Positions 16,717 to 25,600 of a stretch of 64,000 nt of DNA are shown one piece after another. Origin of the DNA: Hyphomicrobiales bacterium. Its GTDB lineage: Bacteria > Pseudomonadota > Alphaproteobacteria > Rhizobiales > Rhizobiaceae. The stretch lies in contig UBTY01000012.1 of assembly GCA_900468535.1 (NCBI GenBank), forward strand, positions 62,001-126,000, in the 5' to 3' direction. The stretch's first letter is position 1. Every line of letters starts with the position of its first letter. The notes under the pieces were generated by a model. That model worked only from the letters and a program-made list of their open reading frames with translations. It was not told the origin of the DNA and searched no databases. Both the position numbers and the translations under genes were made by a program.

Positions 16717-19698
16717 CCAGTTGCTGGCGGCGCGCGCGTCGACCTTCAGCGGCACGCGCATTTCCAAGGCGGGCATCGCGGCGTTTTCCATCACGGAAAC
16801 GATGATCGGCGTGGCCTTCTCGACATCCGCATCCTCGACCTCGAAAATCAATTCGTCGTGCACTTGCAACAGCATGCGCACGCGGTCGCCAATTCCGGCC
16901 TCGCTGAGCGCCGGTTCCATCTTGATCATCGCACGGCGGATGATATCGGCGGCCGAGCCCTGGATCGGCGCATTGATGGCCGCACGCTCGTTGAAGGCGC
17001 GTACGGACGGGTTGGAGGAGCGAATCTCCGGATAGTTGATTCGCCGCCCGAAGATGGTCTCGACATAGCCCTTGTCGCGCGCCATCTGCTTGCGGCTGTC
17101 CATGTAGTCGCGAATGCCGGGGAAGCGCTCGAAGTACCGCTTGATGTAGTCGCTTGCTTCCGAGCGTTCGATCGACAGCTGGTTCGAAAGGCCGAAGGCC
17201 GAAATGCCGTAGATGATGCCGAAGTTGATCGCCTTGGCGCGGCGGCGGACTTCCGAAGGCATGCCTTCGACCGGTACGCCGAACATTTCGGAGGCCGTCA
17301 TCGCATGAATGTCGATGCCGTCGGCAAAAGCCTGCGTCAGCTGCGGAATGTGCGCGACATGCGCCAGCACGCGCAATTCGATCTGGCTGTAGTCTGCGGA
17401 AATGAGCTTGTGTCCCGGCGCGGCGATGAAGGCCGTGCGGATCTTGCGACCTTCGGCGGTGCGGACCGGAATGTTCTGCAGGTTGGGTTCCGACGAGGAA
17501 AGGCGGCCTGTCGTGGTCGATGCCAGGGAATAGGAAGTGTGCACCCGCTTCGTCTGCGGATGGATATATCCCGGCAGGGCGTCGGTGTAGGTCGACTTCA
17601 GCTTGGTAAGCTGGCGCCAGTCGACGATCTTGCGCGGCAGCTCGAAACCGGCCGCCGCCAGATCCTCGAGAACGCTGGCCGAAGTGGACCATTGCCCGGT
17701 CTTCGTCTTGGTACCGCCCTCGAGCCCCATCTTGCCGAACAGGATGTCGCCGAGCTGCTTCGGCGAGCCGATCGTGAAGCGCTCGCCTGCAAGCTTGAAG
17801 ATCTCGTCCTCGAGCGCCGCCGCGCCTTGTGCAAGCTCGCCGGAGAGACGCGACAGGATCTGCCGGTCCACCGTTATGCCGCGCTCTTCCATATGCGCGA
17901 GGACAGGCAGCAGCGGGCGCTCGAGCCGCTCGTACACGGCCGTCAGCTTTTCGGCGGCCAGCCGTGGCTTTAGCACCATCCAGAGGCGAAGCGTGATGTC
18001 GGCATCCTCGGCCGCATAGTGGGTGGCCCGGTCGATGTCGACGAGGTCGAAGGTCACGTTCGACTTGCCGCTGCCGGCGACGTCCTTGTAGGCGATCGGC
18101 TTGTGTCCGAGGAATTTTTCCGACAGCGGATCCATCCCGTGGGCGCCGGTTCCGGCATCGAGCACATAGGAGATCAGCATGGTGTCGTCGAAGTTCCTGG
18201 TCTCGACGCCATAGCGCTTCATCAGCAGGTAGTCGTATTTCAGGTTCTGCGCGACCTTCAGCACGGACGCGTCTTCGAGCAGCGCTTTCAGGCGCGGCAG
18301 CGCGTCGCGCATCGGAATCTGGTTCTCCGCAAGACCGCCGCCGAGAAGATCACCGAAGCCGGTCTTGTGCGTGAGCGGCACATAGGCAGCGCGGATCACG
18401 GTCCCGGTCGAATTCTTGGCGTTATCGGCGATCGCCATCGAGAAGCCGACGAGTTCCGCCTGCATCGCGTCGAGCGAGGTGGTTTCCGTGTCGAAGCCGA
18501 CGAGCCCTGTCTGCCGTGCATCGGCGATCCATTGGTCGAGGGTGGCGAGATCGCGGATCGTCACATAGCGGGAATGGTCGAACGGCAGCGACGCGAACGC
18601 CTCGGCGCGGCTCTGTGCCAGCGATGCCGGCTGGAACATGCCCTCGCCATTGGCTTCCTTCGCCTTGGCCGGAACCTGAACGCTGTCACCGACGACATCG
18701 GGAACACCGCCGGCAACCGGTGCCGGCTTGGCGACGTCGAGATCCGGCCCGTGGGCCGCAGCACCCCATTCAACCGGAACATCCACCGCGTCGATTACAC
18801 TGGCGTCGCATTCGCATGCATCCGCGACCCGTCGCGTCAACGACGTGAACTGCATGGCCTTCAGGAAGCCGATCAGCTTCGGCCCATCCTGCTTCTCAAG
18901 CACCAGATCCTGGACCGCCAGCTCAAGCGGCACATCGGTCCTGAGGCGAACGAGCTCGCGTGACAGTCGCGCCTTGTCGGCGTTTTCGATGATGGTCTGC
19001 CGGCGCTTCTCCTGCTTGATCTCGGTTGCCCGGTCGAGCAGCGTATCGAGGTCGCCATATTCGGCCAGCAACTGGGCCGCCGTTTTCGGTCCGATGCCCG
19101 GAATGCCGGGCACGTTGTCGACGGAGTCGCCGGTCATCGCCTGGAGATCGATCATCTTCTCCGGCGGCACGCCCCACTTCTCGATCACATCGGGGATGCC
19201 GATCTGCTTGTCCTTCATGCTGTCGTACATGTGGACGTTGGGCGTGACGAGCTGCATCAGGTCCTTGTCGGAGGAAACGATCGTCACGTCGCCGCCGATT
19301 GCCTCGGCCTGGCGCGCATAGGTGGCGATGATGTCGTCTGCCTCGAAACCCTCAACCTCGATGCAGGGCAGGTTGAACGCCCGTGTCGCCTGTCGGATCA
19401 GTCCGAACTGCGGAATGAGTTCTTCCGGCGGCGCTGAACGGTTTGCCTTGTAGGCGTCGTAGAGATCCTTGCGGAAGGTCTTCGAGGAGTAATCGAAGAT
19501 GACAGCGAGGTGCGTCGGCGTGACGCCGACAGATGTGTCGCGTGCATCCGTCAGCAATTTCCACAGCATGTTGCAGAAACCGGAGACGGCGCCGACAGGC
19601 AGGCCGTCGGACTTGCGCGTTAGTGGCGGAAGAGCGTGAAAGGCCCGAAAGATGAAGCCGGAACCGTCGACAAGGAAAAGATGATCGCCTTTTTTCAT
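16702..19698 (-). CDS. polA: DNA polymerase I
   Basis: 998-residue family A polymerase for Okazaki-fragment processing and repair. The start at 19698 (MKKGDHLFLVDGSGFIFRAFHAL) is the family N-terminus. The 5'-3' nuclease domain includes SSDKDLMQLV and GIPGIGPKTAAQLL (to about residue 300). The proofreading domain keeps its acidic residues: FDTETTSLD, LKYDYLLM and AAEDADIT. Polymerase motifs A (ISADYSQIELRVLAH), B (RRRAKAINFGIIYGIS) and C (LLQVHDELIFE) are intact. All three activities are therefore expected. It reads on the minus strand toward ftsK and has the sRNA-bearing intergenic region behind it. Confidence 0.97.
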   Translation of the reverse strand: MKKGDHLFLVDGSGFIFRAFHALPPLTRKSDGLPVGAVSGFCNMLWKLLTDARDTSVGVTPTHLAVIFDYSSKTFRKDLYDAYKANRSAPPEELIPQFGLIRQATRAFNLPCIEVEGFEADDIIATYARQAEAIGGDVTIVSSDKDLMQLVTPNVHMYDSMKDKQIGIPDVIEKWGVPPEKMIDLQAMTGDSVDNVPGIPGIGPKTAAQLLAEYGDLDTLLDRATEIKQEKRRQTIIENADKARLSRELVRLRTDVPLELAVQDLVLEKQDGPKLIGFLKAMQFTSLTRRVADACECDASVIDAVDVPVEWGAAAHGPDLDVAKPAPVAGGVPDVVGDSVQVPAKAKEANGEGMFQPASLAQSRAEAFASLPFDHSRYVTIRDLATLDQWIADARQTGLVGFDTETTSLDAMQAELVGFSMAIADNAKNSTGTVIRAAYVPLTHKTGFGDLLGGGLAENQIPMRDALPRLKALLEDASVLKVAQNLKYDYLLMKRYGVETRNFDDTMLISYVLDAGTGAHGMDPLSEKFLGHKPIAYKDVAGSGKSNVTFDLVDIDRATHYAAEDADITLRLWMVLKPRLAAEKLTAVYERLERPLLPVLAHMEERGITVDRQILSRLSGELAQGAAALEDEIFKLAGERFTIGSPKQLGDILFGKMGLEGGTKTKTGQWSTSASVLEDLAAAGFELPRKIVDWRQLTKLKSTYTDALPGYIHPQTKRVHTSYSLASTTTGRLSSSEPNLQNIPVRTAEGRKIRTAFIAAPGHKLISADYSQIELRVLAHVAHIPQLTQAFADGIDIHAMTASEMFGVPVEGMPSEVRRRAKAINFGIIYGISAFGLSNQLSIERSEASDYIKRYFERFPGIRDYMDSRKQMARDKGYVETIFGRRINYPEIRSSNPSVRAFNERAAINAPIQGSAADIIRRAMIKMEPALSEAGIGDRVRMLLQVHDELIFEVEDADVEKATPIIVSVMENAAMPALEMRVPLKVDARAASNWDEAH

Positions 19699-19884
19699 GG
19701 CAGCATGGATAGCGTGCCGCCTTTGCAAGGTCCATATAAACTTGGGTCGTCGAAAAGATTCTGACTCACCAAACTGTTACCAAAATGTAATAGTCAAATG
19801 ATAATTCTCCCTTGAAAAGCCACATTCGGAATCACAAATCAGCCTTACCGACGGCAGATCACTGATCGCGTCGCGGGTCTGATA

Positions 19885-20002
19885 GCCGGCTTGTCCCCCG
19901 CCGCGTCGGACTTGGACAAAGGCCTAATCCCCTCTCCGGGCCTTTGTCCCCATTTTCAAGCCGCCATAGCCACACCTCCAGGCTATGGCGGCTTTGTTTT
20001 TC
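19885..20002 (+). ncRNA. Candidate small RNA, possibly AbcR/alpha-r15 type, between polA and marR
   Basis: A 406-base intergenic region ends in two perfect hairpins. The first has arms 19914-19924 and 19939-19949 (11 bp, GGACAAAGGCC / GGCCTTTGTCC) with a loop holding the C/U-rich text CCCCTCTCC. The second has arms 19958-19971 and 19981-19994 (14 bp) with loop ACACCTCCA, followed by TTTGTTTTT, a strong intrinsic terminator on the plus strand. Single-stranded anti-Shine-Dalgarno-like text in hairpin loops plus a terminator is the layout of rhizobial trans-acting sRNAs. From memory, the AbcR1/AbcR2 (alpha-r15) genes lie beside polA in Sinorhizobium and Agrobacterium. The 5' end is a guess and only one copy is visible. 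Confidence 0.55.
19958..20000 (+). terminator. Strong intrinsic terminator of the polA-marR intergenic RNA
   Basis: 14-bp perfect stem (left arm 19958-19971, right arm 19981-19994) with a 9-base loop and a T-rich tail (TTTGTTTTT). It points along the plus strand, so it cannot serve polA, which reads the other way. It marks the 3' end of a plus-strand transcript that stops before marR. Confidence 0.85.
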
Positions 20003-20104
20003 TGCACTATCTCAAGCTGTATGAAGTGCAGTGAATATTTTTTTGATGCATCGCATACGATTTGTTGCATTGCTCAGGGTCGGTTTTTGGGCCTAAGTGA
20101 GAAA

Positions 20105-20536
20105 ATGGGATTTGATCGAATGGACTCGGGAGCTTATCTCGCCAGCCAATTGGCCAAAGGCTTTGCCCGCTCGCTGCAGCAGCGCGCGGCGAGGCTTGGT
20201 TTCTCTCCCGGGCAGTTTCCGATTCTTCTGGAACTGTGGGCCGAAGACGGGCTGACGCAGAAGCAGTTGCTGGCGCGCGTTGATATCGAGCAGGCGACCA
20301 TGGCCAACACCCTGTCGAGGATGGAGCGCGACGGCCTCATCGAGCGGCGTCCCCATCCATCCGACAAGCGGGCTCAGCTGATATTCCTGACCGAGAAATC
20401 GCGGCGCATGGAAAAGGATGCCGTGGAAGCCGCGCAGCAGGCCGACCTTGCGCTTTTCGACGGCTTCAAGACCTTCGAGCGGGAGCTCACCCTCGAATAC
20501 ATCAGGCGGCTTCTGGAAAACGCCAAGAAGCTCTGA
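20105..20536 (+). CDS. MarR family transcriptional regulator
   Basis: 143 residues from the ATG at 20105 (MGFDRMDSGAYLASQLAKGFARSL); the frame is open upstream into the sRNA terminator, which cannot be coding. The winged helix is in GLTQKQLLARVDIEQATMANTLSRMERDGLIERRPHPSDKRAQLIFLT, the typical MarR DNA-binding segment with the RRPHPSDKR wing. It is single and tail-to-tail with the large cyclic-di-GMP gene. The ligand and targets are unknown. Confidence 0.88.
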   Translation: MGFDRMDSGAYLASQLAKGFARSLQQRAARLGFSPGQFPILLELWAEDGLTQKQLLARVDIEQATMANTLSRMERDGLIERRPHPSDKRAQLIFLTEKSRRMEKDAVEAAQQADLALFDGFKTFERELTLEYIRRLLENAKKL

Positions 20537-20542
20537 CCTATC

Positions 20543-22921
20543 CTATTTGATCGCCGCCGTGTGCCTCGGAGCGGGTGTGCGCGGTTCGGCCCTGGCGGCA
20601 AGGTAGCTCTCGCGCGCCGCCATCTTCACACTTGGTTCGATATCCGGTTTCCCGAGCAGCAGGCCCTGGATCTGCTGGCAGCCTTCGTTGGTTACGATCT
20701 GCCGCTGCAGCTCCGTCTCGACGCCCTCGGTCACGACCTGGATGCCGAGGCTGTGCCCGAGGCCGATGATGGCCCGGACGATGGAGCGGGCGGCAGGGTC
20801 ATGCTCGAGTATACCGGTAAAGCTACGGTCGACCTTGATCTTGTCGAAGGGCAGGGCGCGCAGGTTCGACAGCGACGAGAAGCCGGTGCCGAAATCGTCC
20901 ATGACGATGCGGACACCGAGTTCGTGCAGCCGCATCAGCGTCGAGATCGTGCCTTTCCTGTCGCGCACGAAGGCGGCTTCGGTGATCTCCAGCTCCAGTC
21001 GCTCCGGCGCCAGGCCGGTTTCGTGCAGGATGCTGGCGATACGGTCGAAGAGGTTCGGCAGCATGAACTGCACCGGTGAGACATTCACCGCGATCGAAAG
21101 CGGCTGCGGCCATCGCGAGGCCTCGACGCATGCCTCTCGCAGCACCCACTCGCCGAGCTGGATGATGGTGCCGCTCTCCTCGGCGATGGTGATGAAGACG
21201 CTTGGCTCGCTCGTGCCGTGCCCCGGCCGGTTCCACCGCATCAATGCCTCGTAGCCGCTGACGGTGGAGCTCGCGCTGTCGAGGATCGGTTGGTAGTGGA
21301 CATAAAGCTGGTTGCGAGTGATCGCATGCCGCAGCTCGTTCTCGATCTCGCGACGTGCCTTGATCGAGGCGTCCATTTCAGCGTCGAAGAAGCAGGCTTT
21401 CCCGCGGCCGGCGTGTTTTGCGCGGTAGAGCGCCGTATCGGCGTTGCCGCAAAGCTGCTCGACCGTCTCGCCGTCGGCGGGATAGACGGCAATCCCGATG
21501 CTGACACCCACCGCTGTCGGGTCGCGAGCGATGTCCATCTCGGCCGCCACGCCCGCCAGTATCTGGTCGGCAAGCCGCCGTCCGCCGTCCGGCTGCCTCT
21601 GCCCGGTCTGTATGATGGCGAACTCGTCGCCGCCGAGGCGGGCAATGGTTGCGCTTTCGTCGACGACACGGCGCAGGATCGCCGCGATCTTGCACAGGAT
21701 CCGGTCACCCTCGGCGTGCCCGAAGATATCGTTGACCGCCTTGAACCGATCGAGGTCGAGATAGAAGACGGCGACCTGCGACCGCTTCCGGTTGGCAACC
21801 TGGATCGCCTGGCGCATGCGCGTGTCGAAGAGCGAGCGGTTCGGCAGGCCGGTCAGGACGTCGTGCTGCGCCAGATGCTCGATCATCTGTTCCGCATGCT
21901 TCCGCTCCGTCAGATCGCGCACGGTCAGGATTTCGCAGGTGCGACCGCGATAGACCATCCGGCGCGTCATGGTCTCGACCGGAATTTCCCGCTCGTCGCG
22001 CGTGGAAAGCAACGTCTCGATGTTGCCGGCCGCCGCGCTGCCCGTTGTCAGCAGCAGCCCATCCGGCCGGCGTCCGACGAGATCGGCAAGCGGCCAGCCG
22101 GACAGCTGCTGAATGCGCTCGTTGGCATCGACCACCGTGCCTTCGTGAAGGATCAGCAATCCTTCCATCGTGGCATTGGCGAGGCCGCGCAGGTCCGTCA
22201 GGTGGCTTGCCAGGAAGACGGCGCCGAGCGCGAGGAGAATAAGCGAGGTCGAGATACCCATGACGATCGCCGCCAGCGATTTGGGCTCGAGCACCATCGC
22301 CGTGGCGCTGCGGCCGGCAACCGGAACGAGCGTGATGCTACTCATCGAAATGAAGTGCATCAACGCTATGGCAAGCACCATCGCGAAGGCGGAAACAATC
22401 AGTCTTCGCGCCCCCTTCAGCTTGTTGAAGGCAAGGAAGGCCGTGCTGGTCAAAGTTGCGCCAATCACGAGTGCGACAAGCGTCGCAGGGAGATCATAGA
22501 CGATATCGACGGGAGCTTCGATCGCCTGCATGCCGGTCAGATGCATGGCACCGATGCCAAGCGCCATCAGCACGCCGCCTGACGCGAAGGCATACTTGCT
22601 TGTTCCTTCCGAGGCCACGAGGATTGCGATCAGCGACATGCCGATCGCGATGATGACGGAAAGGGCGGTGAGGCCGAGACCGTAGGTAATCGGGAAGCCG
22701 CCGTCATAGGCCAGCATGGCGATGAAATGGGTCGCCCATATCCCGATACCGCAGGCGAATGCCGAAGCCATGATCCAGAGACGCTGCTGTATCCGGTCAT
22801 AGTGCTGGGCCCTGAAGAGCAGCAGCATGGCGGTGAGATTGCCGATAAGGCAGACGACAACCGCGGCGACGATCAGGCGCCAGTCATGGTTGTCACGAAT
22901 GCAGGTGATGACGGAAAACAT
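20543..22921 (-). CDS. Membrane MHYT-PAS-GGDEF-EAL cyclic-di-GMP protein
   Basis: 792 residues from the ATG at 22921, which has GAGGTG upstream. The N-terminal about 250 residues form a seven-helix MHYT sensor with three copies of the His-bearing motif (ATHFIAMLAY, AMHLTGMQA, LMHFISMSS), a domain proposed to sense O2, CO or NO via copper. A short PAS region (MEGLLILHEG...) follows. The GGDEF domain keeps RLGGDEFAI (diguanylate cyclase), and the EAL domain has YQPILDS and GYEALMRW with DDFGTGFSSL, so both synthesis and breakdown of cyclic-di-GMP are possible. It is monocistronic and ends 7 bases from the marR stop, tail to tail. Confidence 0.92.
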   Translation of the reverse strand: MFSVITCIRDNHDWRLIVAAVVVCLIGNLTAMLLLFRAQHYDRIQQRLWIMASAFACGIGIWATHFIAMLAYDGGFPITYGLGLTALSVIIAIGMSLIAILVASEGTSKYAFASGGVLMALGIGAMHLTGMQAIEAPVDIVYDLPATLVALVIGATLTSTAFLAFNKLKGARRLIVSAFAMVLAIALMHFISMSSITLVPVAGRSATAMVLEPKSLAAIVMGISTSLILLALGAVFLASHLTDLRGLANATMEGLLILHEGTVVDANERIQQLSGWPLADLVGRRPDGLLLTTGSAAAGNIETLLSTRDEREIPVETMTRRMVYRGRTCEILTVRDLTERKHAEQMIEHLAQHDVLTGLPNRSLFDTRMRQAIQVANRKRSQVAVFYLDLDRFKAVNDIFGHAEGDRILCKIAAILRRVVDESATIARLGGDEFAIIQTGQRQPDGGRRLADQILAGVAAEMDIARDPTAVGVSIGIAVYPADGETVEQLCGNADTALYRAKHAGRGKACFFDAEMDASIKARREIENELRHAITRNQLYVHYQPILDSASSTVSGYEALMRWNRPGHGTSEPSVFITIAEESGTIIQLGEWVLREACVEASRWPQPLSIAVNVSPVQFMLPNLFDRIASILHETGLAPERLELEITEAAFVRDRKGTISTLMRLHELGVRIVMDDFGTGFSSLSNLRALPFDKIKVDRSFTGILEHDPAARSIVRAIIGLGHSLGIQVVTEGVETELQRQIVTNEGCQQIQGLLLGKPDIEPSVKMAARESYLAARAEPRTPAPRHTAAIK

Positions 22922-23106
22922 GTTCACCTCGATCAACGACTGGACCAAGATTATCAAGCAGTTGCTAAATAACTGTAAATTGTATTTCGATTGCTGCACC
23001 CCTTTATGGCGTGTGCGTTTGTGTCATTCCGCTTCGTGTGGTTTTTCGCCTCGAAAGCAGCGCCTCTTTGGTCTATCGTCCCGCCGGATTTTCAAAGGAG
23101 TCGAAA

Positions 23107-24495
23107 ATGACCGATATAGTACCGGTACTTGCGCGTGCGGATCAGAACCTCACCTCGAGTCTGGATAAGCTTTTTGAGCTGCTGCGGATCAAGTCGATCT
23201 CGACCGATCCGGCTTACAAGGCCGAATGCCGGAAGGGCGCCGAGTGGCTGGTCGCCTACCTCCAGTCGATCGGATTTGACGCTTCGGTGCGCGACACCCC
23301 CGGACATCCGATGGTCGTTGCCCATCACGATGGCGCCACTCCGGATGCGCCACATCTGCTTTTCTACGGCCATTATGACGTCCAGCCAGTGGATCCGATC
23401 GAGCTGTGGGAGAATGATCCGTTCGAACCGTCGATCAAGGATGTGGGCGAGGGCCGGAAGATCCTGACTGGCCGTGGCACGGCCGACGACAAGGGCCAGC
23501 TGATGACCTTCGTCGAAGCCTGCCGCGCCTACAAGGAAGTGCAGGGCGCGCTCCCCTGCCGCATCACCATTCTCTTCGAGGGCGAGGAAGAGTCCGGTTC
23601 GCCGTCCCTGAAGCCCTTCCTGCAGGCGAATGCCGATGAGCTGAAAGCGGACTATGCGCTGGTCTGCGACACCAGCATGTGGGATCGCGAGACGCCGGCG
23701 ATCGCCGGAGCCCTGCGCGGCCTTGTCGGCGAGGAGATCGTGGTGACCGCCGCGGATCGCGATCTGCATTCGGGTCTCTTCGGTGGCGCCGCCGCCAATC
23801 CGATCCACATCCTGGCATCCGCGCTTGCCGGCCTGCACGACGAAACCGGCCGCATCACGCTTGATGGCTTTTACGACGGCGTCGAGGAAACCCCTGAGAA
23901 CATCAAGGCATCCTGGGACACGCTCGGAAAGACTGCCGAAAGCTTCCTCGGTGAAGTTGGCCTGTCCGTTCCATCGGGCGAAAAGGGCCGGTCTGTGCTG
24001 GAGCTCACCTGGGCGCGGCCGACCGCTGAGGTCAATGGCATCTGGGGCGGCTATACCGGCGAGGGCTTCAAGACCGTGATTGCCGCCAAGGCATCCGCCA
24101 AGGTTTCGTTCCGTCTCGTCGGCACGCAGGATCCGGACGCCGTCCGCCAGAGCTTCCGCAACTTCGTTCGTTCGAAGGTGCCGGCGGATTGCTCCGTCGA
24201 GTTCCACCCGCACGGCGGTTCGCCTGCAATTCATCTGGCCTACGATTCGCCTGTGCTCACCAAGGCGAAGACGGCGCTCTCTGACGAATGGCCGAAGCCC
24301 GCCGTCGTGATTGGCATGGGTGGTTCGATCCCGATCGTCGGGGATTTCCAGAAGATGCTCGGAATGGAATCGCTGCTTGTCGGCTTCGGCCTCAGCGACG
24401 ATCGCATCCATTCGCCGAACGAGAAATACGAGCTCACGTCCTACCACAAGGGTATTCGCTCGTGGATCCGCATCCTGAGCGCGCTTGCCGCCTGA
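23107..24495 (+). CDS. M20 family dipeptidase/metallopeptidase
   Basis: 462-residue zinc dipeptidase (carnosinase/CNDP-like M20F branch). Start ATG 23107 follows AAAGGAG. Metal ligands and catalytic residues are recognisable: GHYDVQP (His, catalytic Asp two residues on), GTADDKG (bridging Asp), EGEEESGS (catalytic Glu and next metal Glu), LVCDTSMW and DRIHSPNEKY (last His). A dimerisation lid domain lies between about 190 and 310. It has no signal peptide, so it is cytoplasmic. A perfect 24-base palindromic terminator follows. Confidence 0.92.
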   Translation: MTDIVPVLARADQNLTSSLDKLFELLRIKSISTDPAYKAECRKGAEWLVAYLQSIGFDASVRDTPGHPMVVAHHDGATPDAPHLLFYGHYDVQPVDPIELWENDPFEPSIKDVGEGRKILTGRGTADDKGQLMTFVEACRAYKEVQGALPCRITILFEGEEESGSPSLKPFLQANADELKADYALVCDTSMWDRETPAIAGALRGLVGEEIVVTAADRDLHSGLFGGAAANPIHILASALAGLHDETGRITLDGFYDGVEETPENIKASWDTLGKTAESFLGEVGLSVPSGEKGRSVLELTWARPTAEVNGIWGGYTGEGFKTVIAAKASAKVSFRLVGTQDPDAVRQSFRNFVRSKVPADCSVEFHPHGGSPAIHLAYDSPVLTKAKTALSDEWPKPAVVIGMGGSIPIVGDFQKMLGMESLLVGFGLSDDRIHSPNEKYELTSYHKGIRSWIRILSALAA

Positions 24496-24522
24496 GGCGC
24501 TTGATCATTGCTGAAAAAACAA

Positions 24523-24546
24523 AAAGGCCGGATCGATCCGGCCTTT
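24523..24546. terminator. Palindromic terminator after the dipeptidase
   Basis: A perfect 24-base inverted repeat, arms AAAGGCCGGATC and GATCCGGCCTTT, begins 27 bases after the stop codon. A-rich sequence precedes it and TTT follows on the plus strand, so it could act in both directions. Confidence 0.8.
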
Positions 24547-24777
24547 CGTCATTCGCTTCGCGTCGATGCCAGTACATCCGTGGTCAAGGAGGAAGCGAAC
24601 ACTGCAGCTAGAGTGATCTCGAAAGGTTAACGAAGGGTTAACGGAACTTCGGACCACAATGTCGATACCGACGGCGCGAAACGCGCTCACGGTCGAACGC
24701 TGCAGCTTGTGAACCCAATATCGTTATGCCGCACTGCTGTTTCAAGGGGCGGCACGAAAACGGATGGGGTGGCAATG
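24547..24777. other. Gap without a supported gene
   Basis: About 230 bases between the dipeptidase terminator and the minus-strand terminator at 24778. Two short copies of GTTAACG near 24627-24645 are the only pattern seen. Short frames on both strands have no ribosome site and no family likeness. Confidence 0.5.
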
Positions 24778-24812
24778 AAAAGCCCGACGCTCCGTTCGGA
24801 GACGCCGGGCCT
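24778..24812 (-). terminator. Intrinsic terminator of the small 60-residue gene
   Basis: Read on the minus strand, GCCCGGCG ... CGTCGGGC with an inner CTCCG/CGGAG pair forms a long stem of about 13 bp with one bulge, followed by TTTT. It is placed about 100 bases beyond the stop codon of the gene at 24909-25091. Confidence 0.65.
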
Positions 24813-24908
24813 AATTTCGGTCGGAACGTTTGAGGGAGACGACCGACCAATCGCGAAGCTTGGGTTGCCTCGCTGCAGTGATAACCCACGCAGCTGCTAA
24901 AGGTTCCG

Positions 24909-25091
24909 TCACCAGACGGTAACGGAGCTTTCTCGTCCGGCGAGCAGGTCGCGCATTTCCGCGAACGGACCGTGCAGCATCTTCAGCCGGCTCTCTTCCA
25001 TCTTGCTCAAGCGATAACGGCGCGCGAATTCGTGCACGCACCAGACTTCGCGCAGCTTGAATTCTTCGGATTTGGACAGGTTTATATTCAT
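24909..25091 (-). CDS. Small hypothetical protein, charged and helical
   Basis: 60 residues, MNINLSKSEEF at the start and ESSVTVW at the end. It is rich in Lys, Arg and Glu and likely alpha-helical (EEFKLREVWCVHEFARRYRLSK then EESRLKMLHGPFAEMRDLL). No export signal. A terminator follows on the same strand, which supports a real transcript. I know of similar short proteins in rhizobia but cannot name a function. Confidence 0.65.
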   Translation of the reverse strand: MNINLSKSEEFKLREVWCVHEFARRYRLSKMEESRLKMLHGPFAEMRDLLAGRESSVTVW

Positions 25092-25218
25092 TTATGCCTA
25101 CATATTGCGCGCATTGCGCTAATCTTAGGCGCAAGTCGCCGCGATATATGTCAGATTTGTGACGGCCGCAACGAATGGCAGCCATGCTAAAATGACGAGG
25201 CTCGGCCGGAAACACGAA

Positions 25219-25241
25219 GCCCGGCCTTTTCGGGGCCGGGC
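25219..25241 (-). terminator. Terminator of the GCG-family protein gene
   Basis: 8-bp perfect stem GCCCGGCC / GGCCGGGC with a 7-base loop, 24 bases beyond the stop codon at 25265. On the minus strand it is followed by TTCGTGTTTCC, a weak T-rich tail. Confidence 0.6.
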
Positions 25242-25264
25242 CTGGAAGAATTGTTGGCTTGCCG

Positions 25265-25600
25265 TTAGTAGCGGTAACGGTCGCGAGCCCACGGCGGCGG
25301 GCCGCGGTAACCCCACGAGCGCTCGTAGCCCCAGCCATAGCGTGGCGGTGGCGGACGGTCCCAACGAGGCCGGCCGTAGCCATAGCCGCCGCCATAGTAG
25401 CGGGGTGGTGGTGGCTGGCGCCAGTTCGGCCGGCAATTGCCCCAGCGCGACAGGTGATAGCCGCGCCCGCAGGCGTAATCGACCTTGACGACATTTCCTG
25501 CCGCCGTGCCGCTATCGACGGCGGGCATCGGCATCGCTTCGGCCATCGAAACACCGAAGCCGCTCATCGCAATCGCCAGTGCGATCGTAGTTATGCGCAT
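25265..25600 (-). CDS. GCG_CRPN-prefix secreted protein rich in Gly, Pro, Tyr and Arg
   Basis: 111-residue exported protein. Signal peptide MRITTIALAIAMSGFGVSMAEA, then the CGRGYHLSRWGNCRPN block that matches the GCG_CRPN prefix-to-repeats domain, followed by a low-complexity tail of PPPPRYYGGGYGYG/PPPPRYGWGYE type. The two cysteines of the prefix may form a disulfide. Such proteins are common and often paralogous in Rhizobiales; their role at the cell surface is unknown. The terminator at 25219-25241 ends the transcript. Confidence 0.75.
   Translation of the reverse strand: MRITTIALAIAMSGFGVSMAEAMPMPAVDSGTAAGNVVKVDYACGRGYHLSRWGNCRPNWRQPPPPRYYGGGYGYGRPRWDRPPPPRYGWGYERSWGYRGPPPWARDRYRY

Noticed and set aside
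21218..22582. 454-residue plus-strand frame inside the cyclic-di-GMP gene
   Set aside because: Shadow of the GGDEF-EAL gene; composition is typical of antisense translation.
24709..24900. 63-residue plus-strand frame after the dipeptidase
   Set aside because: It runs through the minus-strand terminator hairpin, lacks a ribosome site and has no recognisable composition.
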